Assembly (NCBI RefSeq): GCF_000160875.1
Contig: NZ_GG700802.1
Location: 79,327-143,326 of the forward strand
Reading direction: 5' to 3'
Source of the DNA: Lactobacillus iners DSM 13335
GTDB taxonomy: Bacteria; Bacillota; Bacilli; Lactobacillales; Lactobacillaceae
Length of the DNA: 64,000 nucleotides
A program made the translations under genes and the position numbers. Shown here in pieces: positions 43,518-55,300 of this stretch (positions are counted from its first letter, which is position 1; each line of letters opens with the position of its first letter). The notes under the pieces were generated by a model. The model was not told the DNA's origin. It was given only the letters and a program-made list of their open reading frames with translations, and did no database searches.

Positions 43518-44546
43518 ATGGAAATTCTGAAAAGTAATGAGCGAATAGATTATATGTATAGTGATCATCTTAAAGTTATACAACGAAAAGATGCCTTTTC
43601 ATTTTCCTTGGATACATTATTGTTAGCCTATTTTGCTAAAGAAAAGATACATGATCGTGATAAAGTAGTAGATCTTTGCTGTGGTAATGGCGCAGCTACT
43701 TTGTATATGTCATATTTTAACTTGGCTCATTATGATGCTGTTGAAATACAACCAGAAATTGCGTCACAGGCCAAGCGATCAGTTAGCTTGAATCAGTTAG
43801 AAAATAGGATAACTGTTCATTGTATTAATGCACTGGATGCCCCTAAAAACTTGGGAAAGGATAAATTTGATGTAGTTACCGTAAATCCTCCATATTTTAA
43901 GGTGCCTGATGGACATAGAATTAATCCTAATCAACAAAAAGCGATTGCTCGTCATGAAATTTTAATAAATTTGGAGCAAGTGATCATTGTTGCAAGTCAG
44001 TTATTAAAAATGAAGGGAAAACTTTTTATTGTTCATCGACCAGAAAGATTAGCTGAAATTATCCACTATTGTTTGAGTAACCATATGGGAGTAAAAAATA
44101 TTCAGCCTTTTGCACCACAAAAAGATCATAAAACTAACTTAGTTGTAGTTGAAGCTGTTAATAATGCACCAACAGATGGTTTGGTTTTAAATAATCCGAT
44201 TATTGTGCATAATTCTGATAGTTCATTTACTGATGAAATTGAAAATATTATTCATGAAAATAAAGCTGCAAGTTCCAAGACAGAAAATAAAAAATATTAT
44301 TTTTATTGCTTACAATGTGCTGATGGGAGCTTTTATGGTGGCTTTACTGATAATTTAAAAAAACGTATTGAAGCTCATAATGCAGGCAAAGGTGCAAAGT
44401 ATACTAAAATTAGAAGACCAGTTAAATTATTATATTTTGAAGAATTTGATGATAAAAGAGCAGCCTTAAAACGAGAGTATTGGTTTAAACATCATGATCG
44501 AAAGTGGAAAGAAAACTTTTTGACAGAACATAATGTTAAATTTTGA
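43518..44546 (+). CDS. Fusion of TrmN6/YabB-like methyltransferase and GIY-YIG (UPF0213) domain
   Basis: 342-residue two-domain protein. Residues about 1-225: class I methyltransferase of the tRNA1(Val) adenine-37-N6 family ([18 protein letters not shown] site about 50-64, NPPYF at 123-127, [15 protein letters not shown]). Residues about 226-257: variable linker. Residues about 258-342: GIY-YIG nuclease-like domain of the YazA/YhbQ type ([55 protein letters not shown]). In many Firmicutes these are two adjacent genes. AAGGAGAATAG precedes the ATG; divergent from the plsC-like gene, upstream of rpsB. Confidence 0.9.
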   Translation: MEILKSNERIDYMYSDHLKVIQRKDAFSFSLDTLLLAYFAKEKIHDRDKVVDLCCGNGAATLYMSYFNLAHYDAVEIQPEIASQAKRSVSLNQLENRITVHCINALDAPKNLGKDKFDVVTVNPPYFKVPDGHRINPNQQKAIARHEILINLEQVIIVASQLLKMKGKLFIVHRPERLAEIIHYCLSNHMGVKNIQPFAPQKDHKTNLVVVEAVNNAPTDGLVLNNPIIVHNSDSSFTDEIENIIHENKAASSKTENKKYYFYCLQCADGSFYGGFTDNLKKRIEAHNAGKGAKYTKIRRPVKLLYFEEFDDKRAALKREYWFKHHDRKWKENFLTEHNVKF

Positions 44547-44575
44547 TTGTAATTAATAACTAATTCATATATAAT
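44547..44575 (+). promoter_or_regulatory. Promoter of rpsB-tsf
   Basis: TTGTAA (44547-44552) and TATAAT (44570-44575), 17-bp spacing, directly after the preceding stop codon. Confidence 0.75.
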
Positions 44576-44581
44576 TACTTT

Positions 44582-44690
44582 GTATGTCTTTACATACTAT
44601 AAATCACATCAAAAGCGATTAAAATTATGGTGCCTTGTAGGTCTAAATTTTAGTTAAACTTTTGAGAGGAAAAACCATAGGAGGAATTTA
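44582..44690 (+). promoter_or_regulatory. Structured leader of rpsB (possible S2 autoregulatory element)
   Basis: About 110 nt of untranslated RNA. GTATGT/ACATAC forms a small 5' hairpin (44582-44597). TATGGT (44626-44631) can pair with ACCATA (44674-44679), closing a domain whose 3' arm directly abuts the ribosome site GGAGG (44680-44684). The arrangement suits control of translation initiation by S2; this is inferred from structure, not from a family I can name with certainty. Confidence 0.5.
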
Positions 44691-44692
44691 TT

Positions 44693-45466
44693 ATGACAGT
44701 TGTAACAATGAAACAATTGCTTGAAGCAGGTGTACATTTTGGACACCAAACTAGAAGATGGGACCCTAAGATGGCTCCTTACATCTTTACACAAAGAAAT
44801 GGTATTTACATAATTGACTTGCAAAAAACCATTAAGATGTTAGATGATGCATACAACTTTATGAAAGATGTAGCTACTGACGGTGGTGTATTCTTATTTG
44901 TAGGTACTAAAAAGCAAGCACAAGATGCTGTAAAAGAAGAAGCAATTCGTGCTGGACAATACTTCATTAATGAACGTTGGTTAGGTGGTACTCTTACTAA
45001 CTGGTCAACTATTCAAAGCCGTGTTCAAAGATTAAAGCAATTAAAGAAAATGTCTGAAGATGGTACTTTCGAACTATTACCAAAGAAAGAAGTAGCTGTT
45101 TTAACTAAAGAATTAGATAAATTACAAAGATTTTTAGGTGGTATCGAAGATATGCCTAGAATACCAGATGTTATGTTTGTAGTTGATCCTAAGAAGGAAA
45201 AGATTGCAGTACACGAAGCAAACATTTTAGGTATTCCAGTTGTAGCTATGGTAGATACTAATACTGATCCAGAACCTGTTGATGTTGTTATACCTTCAAA
45301 TGATGATGCAATTCGTGCAATTAGATTAATTGCAGGTGCAATGGCAGATGCTGTTATTGAAGGAAAGCAAGGTCAAGATGATGAAAAATCTGTTGAAGCT
45401 GAATTCACAGAAAAATCAGAAGCTGATGACGAAAAGTCAATCGAAGAAATTGCTGACGAAGATTAA
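44693..45466 (+). CDS. rpsB: 30S ribosomal protein S2
   Basis: Small-subunit protein, 257 residues, canonical from [32 protein letters not shown] through [48 protein letters not shown] and [12 protein letters not shown], with the usual acidic C-terminal tail. TAGGAGGAATTT precedes the ATG. Followed by tsf after 32 nt. Confidence 0.97.
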   Translation: MTVVTMKQLLEAGVHFGHQTRRWDPKMAPYIFTQRNGIYIIDLQKTIKMLDDAYNFMKDVATDGGVFLFVGTKKQAQDAVKEEAIRAGQYFINERWLGGTLTNWSTIQSRVQRLKQLKKMSEDGTFELLPKKEVAVLTKELDKLQRFLGGIEDMPRIPDVMFVVDPKKEKIAVHEANILGIPVVAMVDTNTDPEPVDVVIPSNDDAIRAIRLIAGAMADAVIEGKQGQDDEKSVEAEFTEKSEADDEKSIEEIADED

Positions 45467-45498
45467 TATTTGACATATTTGTGATAAGGAGATTGATG

Positions 45499-46374
45499 AT
45501 GGCAAAAATTACTGCTGCACAAGTTAAGGAACTCCGTGAGCGTACCGGTGCTGGTATGATGGATGTAAAGAAAGCCTTAGTAAAAGCCGATGGTGATATG
45601 GATAAGGCTACAGATATTTTGAGAGAATCTGGAGCTGCAAAAGCTGCTAAGAAGAGTGGTCGTATAGCTGCTGAAGGATTAGCTGCGTTTGATGTTGAAG
45701 GAAATAATGCAGTGTTGGTAGAGATTAACTCTGAAACAGACTTTGTTTCTTCAAATGATAAATTTGTTAAGTTTGTTGATGACGTTACTAAAGCAATTTT
45801 AGCTGCCAAGCCTGCTGACTTAGAAGCTGCTATGAATGTGCCATTAGGTGAAGGTACTATTGCGAGTGCTGAAACTGAGTTAACTGCTGTAATTGGTGAG
45901 AAGATTACTCTTAGAAGATTTACTATTTTGACTAAGAAAGATAATGAAGTCTTCGGAGCATACAAGCATAATAATGGTGCTATTATTGCTGTTACTATCC
46001 TTGATGGTGATAACGCTGAAGCTGCCAAGAATATTGCTATGCATGTAGCTGCTATTAATCCTGAATATTTAGATAAGAGTCAAGTTCCTGCTGAAGTTTT
46101 AGAGCATCAAACTGATGTCTTCACTAAAGAAACAGAAAAAGAAGGAAAACCTTCTAAGATTATTCCTAAGATTGTTGAAGGTCGTATGAATAAATACTTA
46201 GCAGAAATTTGTCTTGTTGATCAACCATACGTTAAGGATTCAGATATGACTGTTGCTGAATATGTTAAATCAGTTAAGTCAGAAGTTAAGAATTTTGTTC
46301 GTTATGAAGTTGGTGAAGGAATCGAGAAGAAACAAGAAGATTTTGCTGCTGAAGTTCGTGAACAAATGAGATAA
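45499..46374 (+). CDS. tsf: Elongation factor Ts
   Basis: Guanine-nucleotide exchange factor of EF-Tu. Start chosen at ATG 45499 (MAKITAAQVKELRERTGAGMMDVKKAL), 6 nt after AAGGAGA. 291 residues with the UBA-like N-terminus, NSETDFVSSNDKF (Phe that inserts into EF-Tu) and two core subdomains. Terminator follows. Confidence 0.97.
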   Translation: MAKITAAQVKELRERTGAGMMDVKKALVKADGDMDKATDILRESGAAKAAKKSGRIAAEGLAAFDVEGNNAVLVEINSETDFVSSNDKFVKFVDDVTKAILAAKPADLEAAMNVPLGEGTIASAETELTAVIGEKITLRRFTILTKKDNEVFGAYKHNNGAIIAVTILDGDNAEAAKNIAMHVAAINPEYLDKSQVPAEVLEHQTDVFTKETEKEGKPSKIIPKIVEGRMNKYLAEICLVDQPYVKDSDMTVAEYVKSVKSEVKNFVRYEVGEGIEKKQEDFAAEVREQMR

Positions 46375-46383
46375 ATTTTAATC

Positions 46384-46424
46384 AACTCAAAAATACTTAT
46401 GTTAGTATTTTTGAGTTTTTTTTT
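46384..46424 (+). terminator. Terminator after tsf
   Basis: AACTCAAAAATACT pairs with AGTATTTTTGAGTT (14 bp) around a 6-nt loop; long T run follows. Confidence 0.9.
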
Positions 46425-46517
46425 AGATATTATATTTTAAAAGTAGAGAAAAAAACTAGCATTATAAATTAGCATATAATTACGAGTATTGTTATGGTAA
46501 AATGGTAGGAGCTATAG

Positions 46518-47254
<737 letters not shown>

Positions 47255-47255
<1 letters not shown>

Positions 47256-47812
47256 TGTCGAATGTAATTATTGAAAAAGCAAAAGCAAATATGAGTAAAT
47301 CTATTTCTGTTTTTGAAAAAGAATTAGGCGGTATACGTGCAGGTGTTGCTAATGCAAGTTTGTTGGATGGTATAAAAGTTGAATATTACGGTGTTCCTAC
47401 TCCTTTGACACAAATGTCTAGTATTACAATTCCAGAGGCACGTGTGCTAATGATAACGCCATTTGATAAAACAACTCTTAATAATATTGAACACGCAATT
47501 TTGGCATCTGATTTGGGAATTACACCTGCAAATGATGGTAGTGTAGTTAGAATAGTAATTCCCCAATTGACTGGAGAAAGAAGAATAGAGATTGCTAAAA
47601 AAGTAGGCAAGTTAGCTGAACAAGCTAAAATAGCAATTAGAAATATTCGTAGGGAAGGTATGGATGCTTTAAAAAAGCAACAAAAAGATGGCGAAATTAC
47701 TGAAGATGATTTGCATAAATTTGAAAAAGATATGCAAAAGATAACTGATAATGCCACAAAAGATGTAGATGCTTTAGCAGATAAGAAGAGCAAAGAAATT
47801 ACTAAAGCATAG
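47255..47812 (+). CDS. frr: Ribosome recycling factor
   Basis: Splits post-termination ribosomes with EF-G. 185 residues: [67 protein letters not shown], all canonical. Start overlaps the pyrH stop (TAATG); uppS follows after 15 nt. Confidence 0.97.
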
Positions 47813-47827
47813 GGATTACCAAGTAGC

Positions 47828-48547
47828 ATGAAGCAAGAAAATAAAAGATTAGATCATTTAGCTATTATTATGGATGGCAATGGCAGATGGGCTCAAGAAA
47901 GGCACTTACCTAGGATTATTGGTCATCGTAGTGGAATGAATAAGGTTAAGGAAATTGCATTAGTAGCTAACGAGTTAGGAGTTAAAGTTTTAACTTTATA
48001 TGCCTTTTCTACAGAAAACTGGGGAAGACCTCGCGACGAGGTTAACTATTTAATGAAGTTACCTATTAATTTTTTTGATAAATTTATGCCAGAGTTGCAG
48101 AAAAATAATATTAAAGTCAATATTATGGGTTTTAATGATAAGCTTCCTCTAGCAACTGCTGAAATTATAAAAAAAGCAGAGCAAGAAACTGCTGACAATG
48201 ATGGTATGATATTGAATTTTGCTTTTAATTATGGCTCTAGGCAAGAAATAACTGCTGCTATTTCTAAGATAGCATTAGATATTCAAAATAAAAAAATTGA
48301 AGTTGATTCCATAAATGAACAATTGGTATCAGATTATTTAATGACGGCAAAATTTGGAGATTATGCTGATCCTGATTTGTTAATTAGAACTTCTGGTGAA
48401 GAACGCTTATCTAATTTTATGTTATGGCAATTAGCCTATTCAGAATTTTATTTTACTAAAACATATTGGCCAGATTTTACTACCGATGAATTTAAAAAAA
48501 TAGTAGAAGAATATCAGCATCGTGACCGACGTTTCGGAAAAATTTAA
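47828..48547 (+). CDS. uppS: Undecaprenyl diphosphate synthase
   Basis: Cis-prenyltransferase that makes the C55 carrier of wall synthesis. 239 residues: [26 protein letters not shown] with the catalytic Asp, [50 protein letters not shown]. Canonical. cdsA follows; the usual context uppS-cdsA-rseP-proS-polC is preserved without dxr. Confidence 0.96.
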   Translation: MKQENKRLDHLAIIMDGNGRWAQERHLPRIIGHRSGMNKVKEIALVANELGVKVLTLYAFSTENWGRPRDEVNYLMKLPINFFDKFMPELQKNNIKVNIMGFNDKLPLATAEIIKKAEQETADNDGMILNFAFNYGSRQEITAAISKIALDIQNKKIEVDSINEQLVSDYLMTAKFGDYADPDLLIRTSGEERLSNFMLWQLAYSEFYFTKTYWPDFTTDEFKKIVEEYQHRDRRFGKI

Positions 48548-48564
48548 ATAAGAGATGAAAATAT

Positions 48565-49362
48565 ATGAAACAAAGAATAATAACAGCGTTAGTTGCATTA
48601 ATCTTTTTTATTCCAGTATTATTATTGGGTGGTTATTGGATAGATGTAATGGCTTGCTTATTAGCTTGCTGTGCGATTAGCGAAATTTTTATAATGAAAA
48701 AACAAATTTTAATATCAATTAATTTTTTGATAAGTTTGTTAGCAACTTTAACTTTGACATTACCTGATAAGTTCTTTAACTTTTTACCTGTATTTTTAGG
48801 CAAAATACAATTATTCTGTATTTTGAATATGCTTCTTTTGACAATTACAGTATTATCTAAAAATAAAACGTCCTTTGATGATGTCGGAACTTATGTATTG
48901 GGTAGCATATATGTTGGTGCCGGTTTTCATTATTTAGCTGCAATTAGGAACATAAATGATGGATATGGATTAGCAATTTTAGGATTTGCATTAGTTGTAG
49001 TGTGGGCGAGTGATATTGGAGCTTATGTTTTTGGCAGAAAATATGGTAAGCGTAAGCTTTGGCCAGTTATCAGCCCTAACAAAACGTGGGAAGGATCAAT
49101 AGGCGGTATAATATGTGCGATTGTATGTACTACTATATATGTGCTGATTGTTCCAACAGGTAGAAATCAATTATTATTAATTGGTCTATCAATTGTACTA
49201 TCAGTTGTAGGTCAAATTGGAGATTTAGTAGAATCAGCTATAAAAAGATTTTATGGTGTAAAAGATTCTGGAAAGATTTTACCTGGACATGGTGGGATCT
49301 TAGATAGATTTGATAGCTTATTATTTGTTTTACCAGTTGTTGCTTATATAGGAATTATGTAG
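48565..49362 (+). CDS. cdsA: Phosphatidate cytidylyltransferase
   Basis: Membrane enzyme making CDP-diacylglycerol. 265 residues with about seven to eight hydrophobic segments; motifs VWASDIGAYVFGRKYGKRKLWPVISPNKTWEGSIGG and the family signature KDSGKILPGHGGILDRFDSLLF near the C-terminus. rseP begins 9 nt after its stop; dxr, which lies between them in Bacillus, is absent. Confidence 0.96.
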   Translation: MKQRIITALVALIFFIPVLLLGGYWIDVMACLLACCAISEIFIMKKQILISINFLISLLATLTLTLPDKFFNFLPVFLGKIQLFCILNMLLLTITVLSKNKTSFDDVGTYVLGSIYVGAGFHYLAAIRNINDGYGLAILGFALVVVWASDIGAYVFGRKYGKRKLWPVISPNKTWEGSIGGIICAIVCTTIYVLIVPTGRNQLLLIGLSIVLSVVGQIGDLVESAIKRFYGVKDSGKILPGHGGILDRFDSLLFVLPVVAYIGIM

Positions 49363-49371
49363 GTTTTATTT

Positions 49372-50628
49372 ATGAAGAGTATTTTAATATTTTTAGTTAT
49401 ATTTGGAATATTAGTATTTGTGCATGAATTTGGACATTTTTTTGTAGGAAAAAAATGTGGAATACTGGTAAGAGAATTTTCTATTGGTATGGGGCCAAAA
49501 CTTTTTCAAGTTATGAAAAAGAAAACTACTTATACAATAAGATGGTTACCAATTGGAGGATATGTACGATTTGCAGGACCAGATGATATTGCTAAAATAG
49601 ATCCGGGTGCAACAGTTGTATTACAATTTAATGATAATGGTGAGGTAGTTAGAATAGATAACTCGGGCTCACAAATGCCTATTTCCGGAATACCTGTTCA
49701 AGTTATTGAAAGTGATTTGGTTAATAGATTAATTATTCGTGGCTATAAAAATGGCGATGAGAATGAAAATATTACTTATTCTGTTAATCATGATGCAACT
49801 ATAATTGAAAAAAATGGCAGCGAATTAATTATTGCACCTGAAGATACACAGTTTCAAAATGCTAAAGTTTTAAAGAAAATAGCAAGTAATGTTGCAGGTC
49901 CATTAATGAATATTATTTTAGGATTTATTGTTTTTATTGGACTATCAATTTCTGGACCTGGTGCACCAACAACTATTATTAATAAGACTATAGATAATAG
50001 CCCTGCACAGAGAATCGGATTAAAGAATGGTGATCAAGTAAAAGAAATAGAACATCAAAAAGTTAGTCAGTTAGAAGATATTTCTAAAATTATTGCAGAA
50101 TACAAAGGAAAAAAAGTTGAAGTTGTAGTTCTACGGAATAATTCTTACCGGAAATTTAAAATAAAACCAATGAAGGTTGTTGATAATGGGCAAACGCTTT
50201 ATCAATTAGGCTTTATTTGTAAGTTAGATAATAATTTGTTCAGCAAATTATCACATGGCTGTAAAACCAGTTTAAGGACTATGGGCTTGATTTTTAATGC
50301 ATTATCTGGCTTGATTAGACATTTTAGTTTGGATAAATTATCTGGACCAGTAGGTATTTATTCACAGACAAGAAAAATGTCTGATTTAGGTTTTGCATAT
50401 GTAGTAACATTTTTAGCAATGATTTCAATTAATTTGGGTATTGTTAATTTATTACCAATACCTGGCCTTGATGGCGGAAAATTGTTATTGAATGTGGTTG
50501 AATTAGTAACAGGTAAACCACTTTCACCAGAAAAAGAAGAATTAGTCAATATTATAGGCTTTGTCTTTTTATTGATATTGATTATAGCTGTTACAGGAAA
50601 TGATATATATCGTTTCTTTATTAAATGA
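49372..50628 (+). CDS. rseP: Site-2 intramembrane metalloprotease RseP/RasP
   Basis: Cleaves membrane-embedded segments of anti-sigma factors, signal-peptide remnants and division proteins. 418 residues: zinc site VHEFGHFFVGKKC (about 17-29) in the first helix, PDZ domain (about 195-275, SPAQRIGLKNGDQVKEI), third zinc ligand in LLPIPGLDGGKLL, last helix at the C-terminus. proS starts 16 nt downstream. Confidence 0.95.
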   Translation: MKSILIFLVIFGILVFVHEFGHFFVGKKCGILVREFSIGMGPKLFQVMKKKTTYTIRWLPIGGYVRFAGPDDIAKIDPGATVVLQFNDNGEVVRIDNSGSQMPISGIPVQVIESDLVNRLIIRGYKNGDENENITYSVNHDATIIEKNGSELIIAPEDTQFQNAKVLKKIASNVAGPLMNIILGFIVFIGLSISGPGAPTTIINKTIDNSPAQRIGLKNGDQVKEIEHQKVSQLEDISKIIAEYKGKKVEVVVLRNNSYRKFKIKPMKVVDNGQTLYQLGFICKLDNNLFSKLSHGCKTSLRTMGLIFNALSGLIRHFSLDKLSGPVGIYSQTRKMSDLGFAYVVTFLAMISINLGIVNLLPIPGLDGGKLLLNVVELVTGKPLSPEKEELVNIIGFVFLLILIIAVTGNDIYRFFIK

Positions 50629-50644
50629 TTATTTGGAGGAAAAT

Positions 50645-52345
50645 ATGCGTCAATCTATTTTATTTATACCAACTCTTAAGGAAGTACCAAGTGATGCAGT
50701 GGCTAAAAGCCATCAACTGATGTTACGTGGTGGATACATTCGTCAAGTTACAGCTGGTGTTTATGCTTATTTACCATTAGCATATTTGGTTTTACGTAAG
50801 GCTGAAAAAATTATCGAAGAAGAGATGGAGAATATTAATGTTCCAGAAATGATAATGCCGCATTTTCTTCCTGCTACTTTATGGGAAGAATCTGGTAGAT
50901 TACCTAAGTATGGCCCAGAGATGTTTAGATTGAAAGATAGACATGGTCGTGAAAGTTTATTAGGGCCAACACATGAGGAAACCTTTACTGAAATTATTGG
51001 TAAAAATATAAAGAGTTACAAGCAAATGCCGATAGCTTTGTATCAAATTCAAACTAAGTTTCGTGATGAAAATAGACCTCGTTTTGGGTTATTGCGTGGC
51101 CGTGAATTTGTTATGTTAGATGGTTATAGTTTTGCTGCTACTAGAGAACAATTAGATAAGCAATTTGATGACCAAAAACATGCATATAAAAAGATATTTA
51201 AGCGTTGTGGTGTTGAAGTATACCCTGTAATTGCTAATTCTGGTACTATGGGTGGTAAGAATTCAACTGAATTTCAAGCACCAGCAGCTATAGGTGAAGA
51301 TGTTATAGCTACAAATGAAACTGGTACATATTCAGCTAACTTAGAAATGGCACGAAGTATTGACACATTTTCACCAGAAAAAGAAGAATTAAAACCGCTT
51401 GAAAAGGTTTCAACTCCTGATTGTGCAACTATAGAACAATTGTCAGAATTTTTACATGTTCCAAATACGAGAATAGTAAAAAGTATATTATATATTGTTG
51501 ATGATAAGAAAGTATTAGTATTAATACGTGGTGATAAACAAGTAAATGAAGTAAAATTGCAAAATGCACTTGATGCCGATTCTGAACCACGTGTAGCTAC
51601 AAATGAGGAATTATTATCCATAGTTAAAGCAACTAAGGGTGGTGTAGGTCCAGTTAAAGCAGCATACGCCGATTATATTATTGCTGATGAGACAGTCAAA
51701 GGCTTATATAATGTTGTTGTAGGTGCTAATGAAAGTGATTACCAATATATTAATGCAAATATAGATCGTGATTTCAAAGTAAATGAATTTGCTGATTTAC
51801 GTACGGCAAATGCGGGTGAACCTGATCCAGTAGATCATTTACCTTTGAAATTTACAACCAGTATTGAAGTAGGTCACATATTTAAGTTGGGTACATATTA
51901 TACCAATTCAATGAATGCAAAGTTTTTGGATCAAAATGGTAAAACCCAGCCAATTATTATGGGCTCATATGGTATCGGTGTTACTAGAATGTTATCTGCT
52001 ATTGTAGAACAACATTCTACAGATAATGGTATTTTTTGGCCAAAAGAAGTTGCTCCTTTTGAAATCCATATTATTCAAATGAATATGAAAAATGATGAAC
52101 AGACTGTAGTTTCAAAGAAATTAGAAGAAATATTTAGTGATAAATATGATGTTCTTTATGATGACAGAAATGAGCGTCCGGGTGTTAAGTTCAATGATGC
52201 AGATTTAATTGGTGCACCAATTAGAATTATCGTTGGTCGTCGTGTGAGCGAACAGATTGTTGAAGTTAAAAAATCAACAGAACAAGAATCTGTTGAAATG
52301 TCTTTGGATTCACTTACTGAGTATATTTCAAAAGAATTAAGGTAA
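50645..52345 (+). CDS. proS: Prolyl-tRNA synthetase (bacterial type with editing domain)
   Basis: Class II synthetase for proline, 566 residues. Start chosen at ATG 50645 (MRQSILFIPTLKEVPSDA) after TTGGAGGAA; the in-frame ATG 50600 lies inside rseP. Class II motif 2 TKFRDENRPRFGLLRGREFVMLDGYSF, YbaK-like insertion domain (about 225-400, NTRIVKSILYIVDDKKVLVLIRGDKQ), motif 3 GSYGIGVTRMLSAIVEQ and anticodon-binding C-terminal domain. polC starts 4 nt downstream. Confidence 0.96.
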   Translation: MRQSILFIPTLKEVPSDAVAKSHQLMLRGGYIRQVTAGVYAYLPLAYLVLRKAEKIIEEEMENINVPEMIMPHFLPATLWEESGRLPKYGPEMFRLKDRHGRESLLGPTHEETFTEIIGKNIKSYKQMPIALYQIQTKFRDENRPRFGLLRGREFVMLDGYSFAATREQLDKQFDDQKHAYKKIFKRCGVEVYPVIANSGTMGGKNSTEFQAPAAIGEDVIATNETGTYSANLEMARSIDTFSPEKEELKPLEKVSTPDCATIEQLSEFLHVPNTRIVKSILYIVDDKKVLVLIRGDKQVNEVKLQNALDADSEPRVATNEELLSIVKATKGGVGPVKAAYADYIIADETVKGLYNVVVGANESDYQYINANIDRDFKVNEFADLRTANAGEPDPVDHLPLKFTTSIEVGHIFKLGTYYTNSMNAKFLDQNGKTQPIIMGSYGIGVTRMLSAIVEQHSTDNGIFWPKEVAPFEIHIIQMNMKNDEQTVVSKKLEEIFSDKYDVLYDDRNERPGVKFNDADLIGAPIRIIVGRRVSEQIVEVKKSTEQESVEMSLDSLTEYISKELR

Positions 52346-52349
52346 TGTT

Positions 52350-55300
52350 GTGGAAGATAAAAACAAGCTATTTTTAAGGCTCTTAGAGCAAATACAAATT
52401 ATTGATAATATTGCTCAAAATTCTGATTTAAAAAAAGGCGAAATAGAAAACGTGGATGTTTATGCTAAGGAGCGTAAGTGGGTAATCCACGTTTTTTTAC
52501 CTAAAGTGTTAGAATTTGATACATATATCATGTTATATAAGGCGTTGCATCAAACATTTGATCCATTTGTTAATGTGGATCTAGTTTTGCAATGCCAATT
52601 AGATGATAATAGTGAACTGAACAATTATTGGGAGTTTGGTATTGAACATGCTGAAAAATTATCTGCATCAGTTAAAGAATTTTTGATACATACTAAGCCT
52701 TGTTATCTTGATGCAAATTGGCAAATTACTTGTCAAAATAATTTTGTTCAATCTATGTTTACTTCAGAGGTTTTAGATGCCTTAGCTTCAGAATTTAATA
52801 AATATGGATTTAAAGATCTTAGCTTTAATATTAATTTAGAAGATAATACTAAGGAAGATATTAAGCAGCTAGAACAGCAGCAATTAGAGCATGAAAATGC
52901 TATGCAAAAAATGTATGAACAAAATCCAGAACAAAGTCCAGAATATAATCCAGAACATAATATGGAAATTACTAAAATCAAAGATTTGGAAGATGGTAAT
53001 AAAGATATTTTTGTTGAAGGGCATGTTTTTAACGTAGAATCTCGTGAATTAAAGTCAGGTAAAGTCATTTTGACTGGAGAAATTACTGATTATACTGATT
53101 CTATAAGTTTTAAAAAATTTTTATCTAGCAAAGATAAATTGGCTGATTTAGAGGATATTAAGCCAGGTGTGTGGGTTCAGATACAAGGAAATGTTTTAGA
53201 TGATACATTTCAACATGAAATAGTACTGAATATTAAGTCTATAAAGTTGATCAAACATAGTGGTAGGCAAGAGACCTATGAAGGTAAACAAAAAAGGGTA
53301 GAATTACATTTACATACCAATATGTCGCAGTTGGATGCAACTAATTCTGCTGGAGATTTTGTTAAGGCAGCGAAAAAATTTGATCAGAAAGCTATTGCAA
53401 TTACAGATCATGCGGATGTTCAAGCTTTTCCAGAAGCATATGTGGCAGGCAAAAAGAATGGATTAAAAATCATTTATGGCTATGAAGCTAATATGATTAA
53501 TGATCAAGCTTTGTTGGTTTTAAACCCTGCTAATATGGATTATCGTGGTCAAGAATATGTAATTTTTGATGTTGAAACTACGGGTCTATCATCGGTTTAC
53601 GATACCATTATTGAAATAGGTGCGGTCAAAATGAAAGATGGTGTAGTAATTGATCGTTTCGATAAATTTATTAATCCACATCATTTATTAAGTGATACTA
53701 CAATTAATTTGACTTCCATTACTGATGAGATGGTGCAAAATGCGGATGATGAGAATATTGTTATTAGGCAATTCCAAGAGTTTTATCAAGATTTACCATT
53801 GTGCGGACATAATGTACAATTTGATATCGGATTTTTAAATGCCGCTTTAAGACGGTGCAATATGGACATTATAACGCAACCTGTCGTTGATACATTAGAA
53901 GTTTCTAGGTTATTACATCCAGAACAGACAAGACATACGTTAGATTCTTTAGCTAAAAAATACAATGTTGTATTGGAACATCATCATCGTGCTAATCAAG
54001 ATGCAGAAGCTACAGGTTATTTAATGTTCAAATTGCTAGATGCTTTCTATGAAAGATTTCAAGAAGCTAATTTAGGTAAAATGAATGATTATGCTAAATT
54101 TGGACAAGTATATAAGAGAGCTAAACCTAATCATATGACGGTATTGGCAATTAATAAAGTTGGTCTAAAAAACATGTATAAGTTAGTTTCTTTAGCTTCT
54201 ACTAAGTATTTTTATCGTCTTCCAAGAACACCATTATCAGAATTAAAAAGGTTACATGAAGGATTACTATATGGAAGTGGTTGTCTGCAGGGTGATGTTT
54301 TTATAAGTATGATGCAAAAAGGATATGATGCTACAAGAGAAAAAGCTAGAATTTACGATTTTCTTGAAGTGCAACCTCCAGCCGCATATCAACATTTATT
54401 GGACGATAAGCTAATAAAAGATAAAAAAGAATTACAAGAGATTATTACTAACATTTATAAATTAGGTAAGGAATTAGGAATTCCAGTTGTTGCAACAAGT
54501 GATGCTCACTATATAGATAAAAAAGATGCAATTTATCGTAAAATTTTACTATCTGCTCAAAAAGCTAATAGAGGTAAAAATTATGAATTGCCAGATTTAC
54601 ATTTTTATACTACGCAAGAAATGTTAGATGCATTTAGTTTTTTAGATCCCAAAATTGCTGAAGAAATAGTTATTAAAAATACTAATATGATTGCAGATAA
54701 AATTGAAAATGTAGAACCTATAAAATCTGGACTATATCCACCACATATTGAAAATGCTGATAAAGAGATGGAACAATTGACTTATGACAAAGCTCATGAG
54801 TTATATGGAAATCCATTGCCTAAAATAGTCAAGGATAGGCTTGAATATGAGTTGAAGTCAATTATTAGCAATGGATATGCAGTTATATATTTGATATCAC
54901 AACGCTTGGTTGCAAAATCAAATAAAGATGGCTATTTAGTTGGTTCTAGAGGATCTGTAGGATCGAGTTTAGTTGCTACTATGTCAGGCATTACAGAAGT
55001 TAATCCTTTAGCTCCACATTATAGGTGTCCCAATTGTAAATATTCTCAATTCTTTGAAAAAGGAGAATATGGTTCTGGTTATGATTTACCAGATAAAAAA
55101 TGTCCAAAATGTAATGCTGATTTAGCCAAGGATGGCCAAGATATACCTTTTGCTACTTTTTTAGGATTTCATGGTGACAAAGTTCCTGATATCGATTTGA
55201 ATTTCTCAGGAGATTATCAACCTGTTGCTCATAGTTATATAAGAGTAATGTTTGGTCCAGATAATTCGTATCGTGCAGGTACTATTGGAACTGTTGCAGA

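Noticed and set aside
52891..52965. Short repeated NPE/SPE-type segment in PolC (EQNPEQSPEYNPEHN)
   Set aside because: A small low-complexity linker between the N-terminal and OB domains; too short to be a meaningful repeat.
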